DNA of 30,877 nt. It comes from an uncultured Campylobacter sp. GTDB taxonomy: Bacteria > Campylobacterota > Campylobacteria > Campylobacterales > Campylobacteraceae. The notes beneath the pieces were generated by a model. The model made no database searches and was not told where the DNA came from. It saw only the letters and a list, made by a program, of their open reading frames with translations. Shown piece by piece: positions 5,965 through 13,957 of this stretch. Every line of letters starts with the position of its first letter. The stretch's first letter is position 1. The stretch covers positions 1-30,877 of the forward strand of contig NZ_CALINL010000080.1 in the NCBI RefSeq assembly GCF_938045225.1, in the 5' to 3' direction. A program made the position numbers and the translations under genes.

Positions 5965-8274
5965 ATGCAGCAAAATTACGGCGCGGAAAATATTAAAGTT
6001 TTAAAGGGTCTCGAAGCCGTTAGAAAACGCCCCGGCATGTACATCGGCGATACCAACATAAGCGGCCTACATCACATGATCTACGAGGTCGTCGATAACT
6101 CCATAGACGAGGCGATGGCGGGCTACTGCGATACGATAGACGTAGAACTAACGCGCGAAGGCTCTGCTATCATCACCGATAACGGACGCGGTATACCGGT
6201 AGGTATGCACCCTACGGAGAAAATTTCAGCCGCAACTGTCGTTTTAACCGTACTTCACGCAGGCGGTAAATTTGACAAAGATACTTATAAGGTCTCAGGC
6301 GGTCTGCACGGCGTAGGCGTTAGCGTAGTAAACGCGCTTTCTAAAAAATTGGTCGTAAATATCAAACGCGACGGTAAACTACACAGACAAGAGTTTTCAA
6401 AGGGTATCCCGCAAAGCGATCTTGAGATCATAAAAACTACGAATAGAACGGGAACTCAGGTTGAGTTTTGGCCGGATGACAGCATTTTTGAGGTTACGGA
6501 ATTTAACGATGAAATTTTAACTAAACGTTTTCGCGAGCTAGCCTATCTAAACCCGAAAATAACTATAAATTTTAAAGATCAAAGAAACGGTAGAAGCGAG
6601 AGCTTTCACTACGAGGGCGGACTTGAGAGTTTCGTAACTGATTTAAATAAAAACGAAGCCATAAGTAAAGCGGTATCCTTTAGCGGCGGTGAAGAGGACG
6701 TTTTGGTTGATTTTGCGCTGATGTACAATGATACTTACAGCGAAAATTTACTAAGCTTTGTAAATAACATTAAAACCCCTGACGGCGGTACGCACGAGGC
6801 TGGATTTCGCGCGGGTTTAACTCGCGTGATAACAAACTATATCTCTGCAAACGCCGCAGCCCGCGAAAAAGACACGAAAATCACGGGCGAAGATATCCGC
6901 GAAGGCCTCATCGCAGTTATCAGCGTCAAAGTACCGGAACCGCAGTTTGAAGGCCAAACGAAAGGAAAACTAGGCTCAAGCTACGTAAAACCGATCGTTC
7001 AAAAGATGGTTTTTGAAGTACTTAGCAAGTATTTTGAAGAAAACCCGATCGAAGCTCGCGCGATAATGGAAAAAGCGCTAATGGCGGCGCGCGGACGCGA
7101 AGCTGCCAAAAAGGCTCGCGATCTAACTCGTAAAAAAGAGGGTCTAAGCATAGGAACGCTACCGGGCAAACTAGCCGACTGTCAAAGTAAAGATCCTACC
7201 ATTAGCGAACTTTATCTGGTGGAGGGCGACTCCGCAGGCGGTTCGGCTAAACAAGGACGCGATAGAGTGTTTCAGGCGATTTTGCCGCTAAAAGGTAAAA
7301 TTTTAAATGTCGAAAAATCGCGTTTAGATAAAATTTTAAAATCCGACGAAATAAAAAATATGATAACTGCGTTAGGTTGCGGTATCGGCGATGAATTTGA
7401 TGCCGAGAGACTACGCTACCACAAGATCATAATCATGACCGATGCCGACGTCGACGGTAGCCATATTCAGACGCTACTTTTGACGTTTTTCTTTAGATTT
7501 TTACACAAAGTCGTGGAAAACGGTCATATATATCTAGCTCAGCCTCCTCTTTACCGCTATAAAAAGGGTAAAAAAGAGATTTATCTAAAAGATGAAAGAG
7601 CTCTGAATGAATTTCTAATAGAAAACGGCATCGAAGGAGTCGAGTTTGAAGGTATCGGAAACGCAGACCTTATAGACTTTTTAAAGATAGTAGCGGCTTA
7701 TAGAAGCGTGTTAAAAGAGCTTGAAAAGCGATTTAGCGTGATTTCCGCGGTTAGATATATGATCGAAAAACCTGATATCGTTTCAAAAAGTTACGGCGAA
7801 ATTTATGAAATTTTGAAAAATTATTTAGAAGCTCAGGGGCACAATATCCTAAACTCCTACGTCAGCGACGAAGAAGCGCGAATTTACGTGCAAACAGAAA
7901 GCGGCCTGGAAGAGCTTTTGGTAAACGAAAATTTGTTTACAAATCCGCTTTACGAGGAAGCGCTTTATATCAGTCAAAAGATAAAAGAGCGCGGCATCGA
8001 GCTAAAAGGCGACGTGATAGACGTACTGGACGAGATAGAGAAAAATGCCAAAAAAGGCGCTTACATACAGCGCTATAAAGGCCTTGGTGAGATGAATCCC
8101 GAGCAGCTGTGGGAAACGACGATGAATCCTGAAAACCGCCGTTTGCTAAAAATAAACATAAACGATGTAGTAAGCGCTTCGGATACGTTTAATCTATTCA
8201 TGGGCGACGAGGTCGAACCTCGAAGAAACTATATACAAGAGCACGCAAAAGACGTGAAACATTTGGACGTATAA
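5965..8274 (+). CDS. gyrB: DNA gyrase subunit B
   Basis: GyrB is the ATPase half of DNA gyrase, which introduces negative supercoils as A2B2. The 769-residue protein has the GHKL ATPase N-terminus (VLKGLEAVRKRPGMYIGDT, EVVDNSIDEAMAGYCD, ITDNGRGIPVG and GGLHGVGVSVVNALS). The TOPRIM domain follows with EGDSAGGSAKQGRDR (catalytic Glu) and MTDADVDGSHI (metal-binding Asp residues), and the C-terminal end has QRYKGLGEMNPEQLWETTM and NRRLL. Length is normal for gamma/epsilon GyrB without the long insertion of E. coli. AAAGG precedes ATG 5965. The stop TAA touches the next start directly, so the downstream signalling protein is cotranslated with gyrase. Confidence 0.97.
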   Translation: MQQNYGAENIKVLKGLEAVRKRPGMYIGDTNISGLHHMIYEVVDNSIDEAMAGYCDTIDVELTREGSAIITDNGRGIPVGMHPTEKISAATVVLTVLHAGGKFDKDTYKVSGGLHGVGVSVVNALSKKLVVNIKRDGKLHRQEFSKGIPQSDLEIIKTTNRTGTQVEFWPDDSIFEVTEFNDEILTKRFRELAYLNPKITINFKDQRNGRSESFHYEGGLESFVTDLNKNEAISKAVSFSGGEEDVLVDFALMYNDTYSENLLSFVNNIKTPDGGTHEAGFRAGLTRVITNYISANAAAREKDTKITGEDIREGLIAVISVKVPEPQFEGQTKGKLGSSYVKPIVQKMVFEVLSKYFEENPIEARAIMEKALMAARGREAAKKARDLTRKKEGLSIGTLPGKLADCQSKDPTISELYLVEGDSAGGSAKQGRDRVFQAILPLKGKILNVEKSRLDKILKSDEIKNMITALGCGIGDEFDAERLRYHKIIIMTDADVDGSHIQTLLLTFFFRFLHKVVENGHIYLAQPPLYRYKKGKKEIYLKDERALNEFLIENGIEGVEFEGIGNADLIDFLKIVAAYRSVLKELEKRFSVISAVRYMIEKPDIVSKSYGEIYEILKNYLEAQGHNILNSYVSDEEARIYVQTESGLEELLVNENLFTNPLYEEALYISQKIKERGIELKGDVIDVLDEIEKNAKKGAYIQRYKGLGEMNPEQLWETTMNPENRRLLKININDVVSASDTFNLFMGDEVEPRRNYIQEHAKDVKHLDV

Positions 8275-9666
8275 ATGCTAAAATCAGAGCTAAAAGAACG
8301 ATCAAATAGGTTTAAAACCGCGCTCGAGGTATCCTCGATATTTATTTTCAGCGTTATTATTTTGATCTATATTTTCGTTAAAAAAGACGATATAAATTTT
8401 GACGCCGACGATGTTATTTTGATCACCATTTTGGTTCTATGTCAAGTTTATTTCACGGCCTATAAAATTTACCAGAGCTTTCAAACAAGCGTGCTTGATC
8501 AAGTAACAAAAGCCTATAATAGAGATGAAATTTTAAGACTCTTATCAAAGCAGGCTTCTAAATTTAAAGGCAAAAGCGGCGGCAATATGCTAATGCTAAA
8601 GATAGAAAATTTAAACGATATAAACGAGCGTTACAGCTTTGTTAGCACCGATATTTTGCTCAAACGACTAGTCGAGCGGCTAGAGAAATTTTTAAACGAA
8701 AAAGTGTCTAAAAACACGCTTATCGGTAGATATTCAAACGAGTATTTTCTGATCTTTTGCGAGAGTAAAAGTACCGAGCTAATCCATCTTTTAAATGTTT
8801 TTGAAAAGAGCATTTTAAGCGACGGAATATACAATATAGAGCTAAAGATCAAATTTGACGCTATCGACATAAATCACTCCGCAAGCCTCAAAAACTCGGT
8901 CTCATATCTCATCCAAAAGCTAAACGAGAGCGATAACGAGGATAAAGTAGATATCACCGACGATCTTGAAAAAGACGTCTGTAACTGCATCGATATGCAA
9001 AGATTTATCTTTCAAACTCAGCTCGTTAAAAGCCTTCGTTTCGGGCAAAATTTTAAAAATATCATCGTAAAAGTCTATACCGATAAACAAGGGCTCGTCT
9101 CAAAAGCAAAGGTGCAAAATATCGCGAACAAAAATGGCTATGAGGTGCTTTTTGACATAAACGTTATCAAAAAGCTATCCGAGCTTAAATTTAAAGACGA
9201 AGATCCGATCGTGATCGAAATTTCGTCGGTTTCGATTAGAAATTTAAAATTTACGAATTTTATAAAAGAGTTCGTACAGCTAGGTAAAATCGATCCAAAC
9301 CGCGTTATTTTCGAGTTTAGCGAGAAGCTAGTGTATGACGAGATAAATAGATTTAGAGAGATTTTGACGGAGTATAAAAACCTAGGTTTTCGTTTTGCGC
9401 TTAATAAATTCGGCGGCAATAATGCGAGCTTTGAATATTTTAAATATTTGCCGATAGATTTTGTTATTTACGACATCGAATTTAACAAAAATATCAAAAA
9501 CGACAAATTTAAAACTCTGTTTGAAAATCTAAATTTGACCGCGAAAAGAGTAGGTGTAAAATCCATCGTGAGATTTGTGGAGGACGACGAGTTTTACAAC
9601 ATCGCGGAGCGCTATCAGACCGACTTCGCGCAGGGCTTTTTCATAGAAAAGCCAAAAGAAATTTAA
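8275..9666 (+). CDS. Membrane protein with degenerate GGDEF and EAL domains
   Basis: This 463-residue protein starts at the base after the gyrB stop. Two hydrophobic segments lie near residues 18-36 and 45-62. A GGDEF-like domain follows (DQVTKAYNRDEILRLL to about 215), in which the signature position reads GRYSNEYFLIF, lacking the GGDEF acids. From about 235 to the end is an EAL-like domain (FIFQTQLVKSLRF, then PNRVIFEFSEKLV, then GFRFALNKFGGNNASFEYFKYLPIDFV, and AQGFFIEKP). The EAL motif is missing, the DDFG motif reads NKFGG and the KID motif reads YDIEF. It is therefore unlikely to make or degrade cyclic di-GMP and is more plausibly a receptor or scaffold. Its coupling to gyrB and proximity to queF give no direct clue to function. 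Confidence 0.75.
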   Translation: MLKSELKERSNRFKTALEVSSIFIFSVIILIYIFVKKDDINFDADDVILITILVLCQVYFTAYKIYQSFQTSVLDQVTKAYNRDEILRLLSKQASKFKGKSGGNMLMLKIENLNDINERYSFVSTDILLKRLVERLEKFLNEKVSKNTLIGRYSNEYFLIFCESKSTELIHLLNVFEKSILSDGIYNIELKIKFDAIDINHSASLKNSVSYLIQKLNESDNEDKVDITDDLEKDVCNCIDMQRFIFQTQLVKSLRFGQNFKNIIVKVYTDKQGLVSKAKVQNIANKNGYEVLFDINVIKKLSELKFKDEDPIVIEISSVSIRNLKFTNFIKEFVQLGKIDPNRVIFEFSEKLVYDEINRFREILTEYKNLGFRFALNKFGGNNASFEYFKYLPIDFVIYDIEFNKNIKNDKFKTLFENLNLTAKRVGVKSIVRFVEDDEFYNIAERYQTDFAQGFFIEKPKEI

Positions 9667-9675
9667 AGGAAAAAA

Positions 9676-10383
9676 ATGCAAGAAAATGAGGTCGTAGAAC
9701 CAAAATACGGCGAGAAAATAATAAGCGAATTTGACGTAGAAAAAGACCTGGAAATTTGGGAAAACAAGCACGAACGCGACTATAAGATCAAGATCACGTT
9801 ACCGGAGTTTTGCTGCCTATGCCCGCGCTCGGGATATCCAGACTTTGCGACGATATATCTTGAGTACGTGCCGGCTAAATTCGTCGTCGAGCTAAAAGCG
9901 ATCAAACTTTATATCAATAGCTTCATGACGCGCAACATCAGCCACGAAGATAGCATAAACGAAATTTACGACGTTTTAGAGCGAAAGCTAGCACCAAAAT
10001 GGATGAAAATCACGGGCGACTTTAACCCGCGCGGCAACGTCCATACGGTGATTGAAATTTGCTCGGACGAGATAATCAAAAAAACGCAAGAACAAAGCTT
10101 TGAAGCGCCGAAATTTGAAAAATTTACACGAGATAGCGACCGAAGTTTTGGTATAGGCGGCTACGGCGGACGCGAGTCTAAATTTAGCAAAGACGGTTCT
10201 CGCTCAAAAAGCTTCGGCGTCGATAAAAAAAGCGCAAAAACCGGCGATAGAAAACCTCGCGCGAGTAAAGATAAATTTGATGATAAACCGCGAAGGGCTG
10301 GTAGTAAAGATGGTTTTAAAAAGCCTGAATTTGCCGGCGAAAAGCGCGCTCGCGTCGTGAAAAAATCATCGGAAGATAAATGA
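9676..10383 (+). CDS. queF: NADPH-dependent preQ0 reductase QueF with a basic C-terminal extension
   Basis: QueF reduces 7-cyano-7-deazaguanine (preQ0) to preQ1 on the way to queuosine in tRNA. The family marks are clear: FCCLCPRSGYPDF with the thioimide-forming Cys at 49 and Asp at 56, VELKAIKLYINSFM (the QueF motif), and GDFNPRGNVHTVIE. The catalytic core fills about residues 9-138, the full length of unicellular-type QueF. Another ~97 residues follow, rich in Lys, Arg, Ser, Asp and Gly (repeated KFxKD, RSKSFG, KPRR patterns), probably disordered and nucleic-acid binding. ATG 9676 follows AAAGGA. The stop overlaps the ATG of the next gene (ATGA, 10380-10383). The core assignment is firm; the tail's role is unknown. 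Confidence 0.93.
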   Translation: MQENEVVEPKYGEKIISEFDVEKDLEIWENKHERDYKIKITLPEFCCLCPRSGYPDFATIYLEYVPAKFVVELKAIKLYINSFMTRNISHEDSINEIYDVLERKLAPKWMKITGDFNPRGNVHTVIEICSDEIIKKTQEQSFEAPKFEKFTRDSDRSFGIGGYGGRESKFSKDGSRSKSFGVDKKSAKTGDRKPRASKDKFDDKPRRAGSKDGFKKPEFAGEKRARVVKKSSEDK

Positions 10384-11609
10384 TAAGCGCACAGCTGATC
10401 GAACACATCTTTAAGGCCGCGTCCATCTCGCGCTGGAACGACTATCCGAAGATGACGAATTTAGTCGAGCTTGATAAGCAGGCGCATAAATTTATCATCG
10501 CGTATTTTATCGCAAAGCTCGAGCATAATGCCGATATGAACTATATCATCGAGGCGGGTATTTTCGAGTTTCTCGCGCGCGTCGTGGTTACGGATATACG
10601 CCCCGATGTGTTTCATCAGATGCAAAAAACCAAAAACGAGCAAATAAACGCCTGGGTGTTAACGATCCTAGAAGGGCTCGTAAAAGACGTCGAGGGCGGT
10701 AAATTTTTAGAGCGGATGCGCCGCTATCTCACGCACAAAGACAAGGCTCACGCCAAAGAGCGCCTGATCCTAAAGGCCGCTAGCTACCTCGCGACGCGCT
10801 GGGAGTTTTCGATCGTTTATCAAACGAGTAAATTTTTAAGCGACATAGACGAGCTAAAAGCGCGTGTGGAGGAGGAGCTAGAGGATTATTACGAGCTAAT
10901 AGGCGTACGCAAAATCGTGATGAATCAAAAGCTAGCCAAGCTAGTCGATCTAGCCGGCAGACTGCGCTTTCAAAAGCGCTGGGCGCAGACGCCTCGCATC
11001 CCTGAAACGACGGTTTTAGGTCACATGTTAGTCGTGGCGATTTTGAGTTATTTTTACTCGCTTGAGGTTAAGGCCTGCAAATCAAGGCTAGAAAATAACT
11101 TCTTTTGCGCGCTCTTTCACGATCTGCCAGAGTCGCTAACGCGCGATATCATTAGCCCCGTAAAATACGGTATCGAAGGGCTAAACGAGATAATCAGCGA
11201 ATACGAAATGCGCCTGATAGACGAGAAAATTTTGCCTTTCGTGCCTGAAAATTTTAGAGACGAGTTTAGTTATATCCTCGGTATCCGTATGGAAGGCGGC
11301 AAATTTATCAAAAACGAGTTTGAAAATAGAATTTGTGAGAAAAAGCCTCTACATCACGAGGGAACGATGGAGAACGTAAACGAGGATAAATTTAACGCCA
11401 TCGACGGCAAAGCGCTTAAAATTTGCGATAAACTCGCGGCGTTTTTCGAGGCGGGGATCTCGATCAGCTACGGTGTGAAGTCAAACGAACTAACCGAAGG
11501 CTTTAATAATATGGATAAATTTTTTCAGAAAAATCAGAGCTTGGACGGAGTGAATTTTTTAAAAGTTTGCGATGATTTTAAGGAGCATTTTTCGCTTTTA
11601 CAGGTTTAA
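10380..11609 (+). CDS. HD-domain protein, possible nucleotidase/phosphohydrolase
   Basis: This 409-residue protein overlaps queF by four bases. It appears to hold two HD-type helical regions. The N-terminal one includes SISRWNDYPKMTNLVELDKQAHKF, which resembles the YfbR/HD-hydrolase opening. A second, around residues 200-270, has ETTVLGHMLVVAI and CALFHDLPESLTRDIISP, giving the H...HD...D metal ligands of the 5'-deoxynucleotidase-like HD families. A third conserved stretch, KALKICDKLAAFFEAG, supplies the late Asp. No membrane segments are seen. It could hydrolyse a nucleotide; the substrate cannot be told from sequence. The gene end meets the terminator of the opposing SRP RNA gene. Confidence 0.7.
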   Translation: MISAQLIEHIFKAASISRWNDYPKMTNLVELDKQAHKFIIAYFIAKLEHNADMNYIIEAGIFEFLARVVVTDIRPDVFHQMQKTKNEQINAWVLTILEGLVKDVEGGKFLERMRRYLTHKDKAHAKERLILKAASYLATRWEFSIVYQTSKFLSDIDELKARVEEELEDYYELIGVRKIVMNQKLAKLVDLAGRLRFQKRWAQTPRIPETTVLGHMLVVAILSYFYSLEVKACKSRLENNFFCALFHDLPESLTRDIISPVKYGIEGLNEIISEYEMRLIDEKILPFVPENFRDEFSYILGIRMEGGKFIKNEFENRICEKKPLHHEGTMENVNEDKFNAIDGKALKICDKLAAFFEAGISISYGVKSNELTEGFNNMDKFFQKNQSLDGVNFLKVCDDFKEHFSLLQV

Positions 11610-11717
11610 AAAACCCTCTCTCAGATGACTGCGGCACACGCCTAGCCTAAGTGCTCTGCTGTGTTCCCACCCTGAAGCGGTGCCTAGAAGAGACATTGCA
11701 CAGGTCTAAGAAAGGGC
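11608..11717 (-). ncRNA. ffs: Small signal recognition particle RNA (4.5S type)
   Basis: On the minus strand the sequence contains TTCAGGGTGGGAACACAGCAG: a GTG/CAC stem (11668-11670 and 11661-11663) closing a GGAA tetraloop (11664-11667). It is flanked by TCAGG and AGCAG, the symmetric internal loop of SRP RNA helix 8, which binds Ffh. The ends pair as a long hairpin (CCCTTTCTTAGA near 11716 with TCTGAGAGAGGG near 11614), followed by six T on the minus strand (11613-11608) as terminator. Total length is about 105 bases. The 3' terminator overlaps the stop codon of the convergent HD gene. The exact 5' end is uncertain by a few bases. Confidence 0.88.
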
Positions 11718-11765
11718 AAGAGCGATTTTACTCAAATTTTACTTAAATATATTTTAGGCGGCAGC

Positions 11766-12200
11766 ATGGGATTTGATATAAAATGTAAATTTTTGTCGTT
11801 GTTTAGGGAGTTTTTGGTCTATCACCACCGCTCGCTGGAGTTTCGCGCGAAGATATTTGCGGCTATCATCTCGGCAAAACTCAATCCCGAAGAGGACGAT
11901 TTTGCAAATTTATACGATATCTCGAGCGAAATTTACGGCGGCGACGAGAACCGTAAACGCGTACTTATCGAAACCACCAGAGAGTATGTCTCCCGTATCA
12001 AACGCAAAGACCCGATGACGCTTGATAGCTTGCTCTTAGCGATCGATCAGGCTATCAGAGCAAACAAAAACTATGCGCTAAAGATCGACTTTGAGCACCT
12101 ACGCAGACTCATCGACGCCGACGAATACGAAGGCCTCGTGCAGCAGCGCGTGTATGATTTCTTGCTATATGAGGTAAAAACCTACGCGCCAAACAGATAA
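11766..12200 (+). CDS. Conserved hypothetical protein, Campylobacter type
   Basis: This 144-residue soluble, mostly helical protein has no motif I recognise. It has an N-terminal FLSLFREFLVYHHRSLEFRAKIFAAIISAK segment and a middle region, YDISSEIYGGDENRKRVLIETTREYVSR. The conserved-looking C-terminal region reads DSLLLAIDQAIRANKNYALKIDFEHLRRLI, then VYDFLLYEVK. Base composition and codon use match neighbouring core genes. The ATG at 11766 lies after GGCGGCAGC, a weak ribosome binding site. It starts 49 bases upstream-divergent from the SRP RNA gene, so the short gap 11718-11765 must carry both promoters. The function is unknown. Confidence 0.65.
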   Translation: MGFDIKCKFLSLFREFLVYHHRSLEFRAKIFAAIISAKLNPEEDDFANLYDISSEIYGGDENRKRVLIETTREYVSRIKRKDPMTLDSLLLAIDQAIRANKNYALKIDFEHLRRLIDADEYEGLVQQRVYDFLLYEVKTYAPNR

Positions 12201-12210
12201 AACGTCAAAT

Positions 12211-12905
12211 TTGAAGGTTAAATTTTACCTATTTTTGCTGCTTTTTTGCGGCGTTTTTTGTTATGGATTTGATTTTTGGGAGGCGATACGCTTGATGACG
12301 GCATTTATAAAGAGGTCGATATGCCTGAGGCCGGCAGCGCGACCGATATAAATTTCAGCGTCAAAAAGGCCGGTATCTACGAGGTAAGTTTCATCTACGC
12401 GCGAGATCCGCAAAAGCAAAAAGAGGAAGAAAAGCTCAGCGAGGAGGTCTTCCCGGGATACGGCAGCGACGAGTTTACGAAGTGGTTTTGCGAGAAGTTT
12501 ACAGCCGCTAAGCTAGCCGGCTACTACGGTTATACGACGCAAGGCGTCCCTGAGCCAATTGGCACGAGTGGAGAGGAAAAAGCGGCCTGTACGGGCGAAA
12601 AAATATTGCTAAAAGTTATGCTCAAATCTCTACAAAACCGCAAAATAAACTACGTAAAAGGCGGTGAGGTAAACGATCTAAAACAAAATTTAAGCACCCT
12701 AACCGAAACCTTTGATCTGTCAAAATACGGCGCGGCTTCATGGTACAGCGCGCCAAACGGAGGCTTTGCTCACGATGAAGTTTTGCTCCGCGCTGAGCTC
12801 GAAAAAGGCGAATATAGCGTAAAAGTGCAGGCTCTAAGCGACGCGCCTGAGCTAAAAAAGATTGTGACGTTTATTAAAATCAGCAAATATCACAACTGGA
12901 AATAA
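12211..12905 (+). pseudogene. Exported protein (DUF5625-like), signal peptide and body in different frames
   Basis: Two reading frames together form one exported protein. From TTG 12211 the first frame gives a signal peptide, KVKFYLFLLLFCGVFCYGFDFW, and then drifts into an unrelated tail. From about 12276 a second frame gives the mature body GGDTLDDGIYKEVDMPEAGS onward (209 residues as an open frame from a TTG). One extra G near 12279-12284 would join them as DFWEGDTLDDGIYKE. The body (INFSVKKAGIYEVSFIYARD near its start, LEKGEYSVKVQALSDAPELKK near its end) resembles the 14694-15284 protein, and both look like DUF5625 proteins from memory. Either the gene is broken or the sequence has a one-base error. 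No ribosome binding site is seen for 12276. Confidence 0.6.
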
Positions 12906-12943
12906 AAATTTACCGTTTTGCAAGTCAAATTTGACTAAAAATA

Positions 12944-13630
12944 TTAAAAATTTCTAAGCCCTATTTTCAAATTTGAACGGATCAAATTTGGATCAAATTT
13001 AGCCTTTGCTTGCGCTAAATTTCCAAAATTTTCGCCCGTGTCGAGGAAATTTTGCAGATAATAAACGCCTCTGTATCCGTGCTCGTACAAAATCTCGCTC
13101 ATCGCCGAGATATCGTCCTCGCCCAGCAAGTCCGCGTGCACCGTCGTTCTAATCTCAAATTTAAAGCCGTTTTGTAGTAAAAACTCAAGCGTTTGCAAGA
13201 AATTTTTATATAAATTTAAGCCGGTAACCTTTAGAAATTTCTCCTTCGGCGCTTTAAAATCAAGCGCGATATAGTCGATCAAATTTAGCGAGATAGCCTG
13301 TCCAAGCGCGGTCAAATTTGAGCCGTTGGTATCTACTTTGAGCGAAAATCCGCGAGACTTTACCTCGTTAGCTAGCGGTAAAAACGCTGGGCTAAGCGTG
13401 CATTCGCCGCCGCTAAAAACCACGCCGCTAAGCTTGCCTTTGCGCTTGTCTAAAAATTTGATAAACTCGGCGCAGCTGATCTGTCCAGCGCCTGTGACGA
13501 TAGGGACGTTGTAGCAGTAGGCGCAGCGCATGTTACAGCCCGCAAACCACGCTATACAGGCGGTTTTGTCGGGGTAGTCTAGGGTCGTAAAGGGGGTGAG
13601 CGAGTAAAGCGGAAAATCAGCGTCTTTCAC
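12944..13630 (-). CDS. nrdG: Radical SAM activating enzyme, anaerobic ribonucleotide reductase type
   Basis: This 228-residue radical SAM protein carries the CxxxCxxC cluster motif at C32-C36-C39 (CNMRCAYC), followed by GVVFSGGECTLSP, the SAM-binding GGE motif, and DYIALDFKAP. The opening YSLTPFTTLDYPDKTACIAWFAGC is typical of NrdG-like activases, which generate the glycyl radical on anaerobic ribonucleotide reductase. The start is a GTG at 13630. The gene lies 17 bases downstream of a tiny ORF that resembles the glycyl-radical end of NrdD, which supports the assignment. No full-length nrdD is in the window, so the partner enzyme is elsewhere or the activase serves another target. Confidence 0.85.
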   Translation of the reverse strand: MKDADFPLYSLTPFTTLDYPDKTACIAWFAGCNMRCAYCYNVPIVTGAGQISCAEFIKFLDKRKGKLSGVVFSGGECTLSPAFLPLANEVKSRGFSLKVDTNGSNLTALGQAISLNLIDYIALDFKAPKEKFLKVTGLNLYKNFLQTLEFLLQNGFKFEIRTTVHADLLGEDDISAMSEILYEHGYRGVYYLQNFLDTGENFGNLAQAKAKFDPNLIRSNLKIGLRNF

Positions 13631-13647
13631 GTTTTACTCGCAGGAGT

Positions 13648-13809
13648 TTAGCGGGATTTTGGCTCGCAAAATTTGACGCGCTCTTTGTGCTCGCCTTTTT
13701 TGCCGAGGTTAAAGCTCTCTACCGGGCGGTGATAGCCCATTACGCGGGTGTAGACGACGCATTTCGTGCGTTTTGCTTCGAGCGAAGCTAGGATTTCTTT
13801 GTCGCTCAT
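13648..13809 (-). CDS. Small NrdD-like glycyl-radical-loop protein
   Basis: This 53-residue ORF starts at ATG 13809 after AAGGAG (minus strand) and a good -10 (TATACT, 13844-13839). Its core, YTRVMGYHRPVESFN followed by LGKKGEHKER, resembles the C-terminal glycyl-radical region of anaerobic ribonucleotide reductases (RVxGYxxP...FNxGKKxE), with the candidate radical Gly at 25. It lacks the rest of the ~700-residue enzyme. Two Cys (17 and 48) remain. Proteins of this size in epsilonproteobacteria are, to my memory, labelled nrdD. It may be a spare radical domain in the manner of GrcA or a conserved small partner of the neighbouring activase. Coding status is supported by the ribosome binding site, the promoter and the coupling to nrdG. 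Confidence 0.75.
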   Translation of the reverse strand: MSDKEILASLEAKRTKCVVYTRVMGYHRPVESFNLGKKGEHKERVKFCEPKSR

Positions 13810-13838
13810 TTGTCACTCCTTGATAACTGATGTCAAAT

Positions 13839-13844
13839 AGTATA
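13839..13844 (-). promoter_or_regulatory. Candidate -10 element for the nrdD-like/nrdG operon
   Basis: On the minus strand TATACT at 13844-13839 precedes AAGGAGTGACAAATG by about 23 bases, a normal short leader. GATAAC occurs twice in direct orientation on the plus strand (13822-13827 and 13855-13860), flanking the -10, and could be a regulator half-site pair; that is speculative. Confidence 0.4.
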
Positions 13845-13957
13845 GCACTTTGTAGATAACTACCGTCTTAAATTTATCGGCGTGCCTTTGTTTTTCAGCC
13901 ATTGTTAAAAGTATGGTAATATCCGCGTTACGATTAAATTTAAAACAAAGGAAAAAT

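Noticed and set aside
11614..11716. Plus-strand RNA gene at the HD gene 3' end
   Set aside because: On the plus strand no SRP helix 8 or other known fold appears; the GGAA loop, internal loop and T-run terminator all fit the minus strand only.
13913..13957. GTG start 15 codons upstream for tpx
   Set aside because: No ribosome binding site and no Tpx similarity; AAAGGA just before ATG 13958 decides the start.
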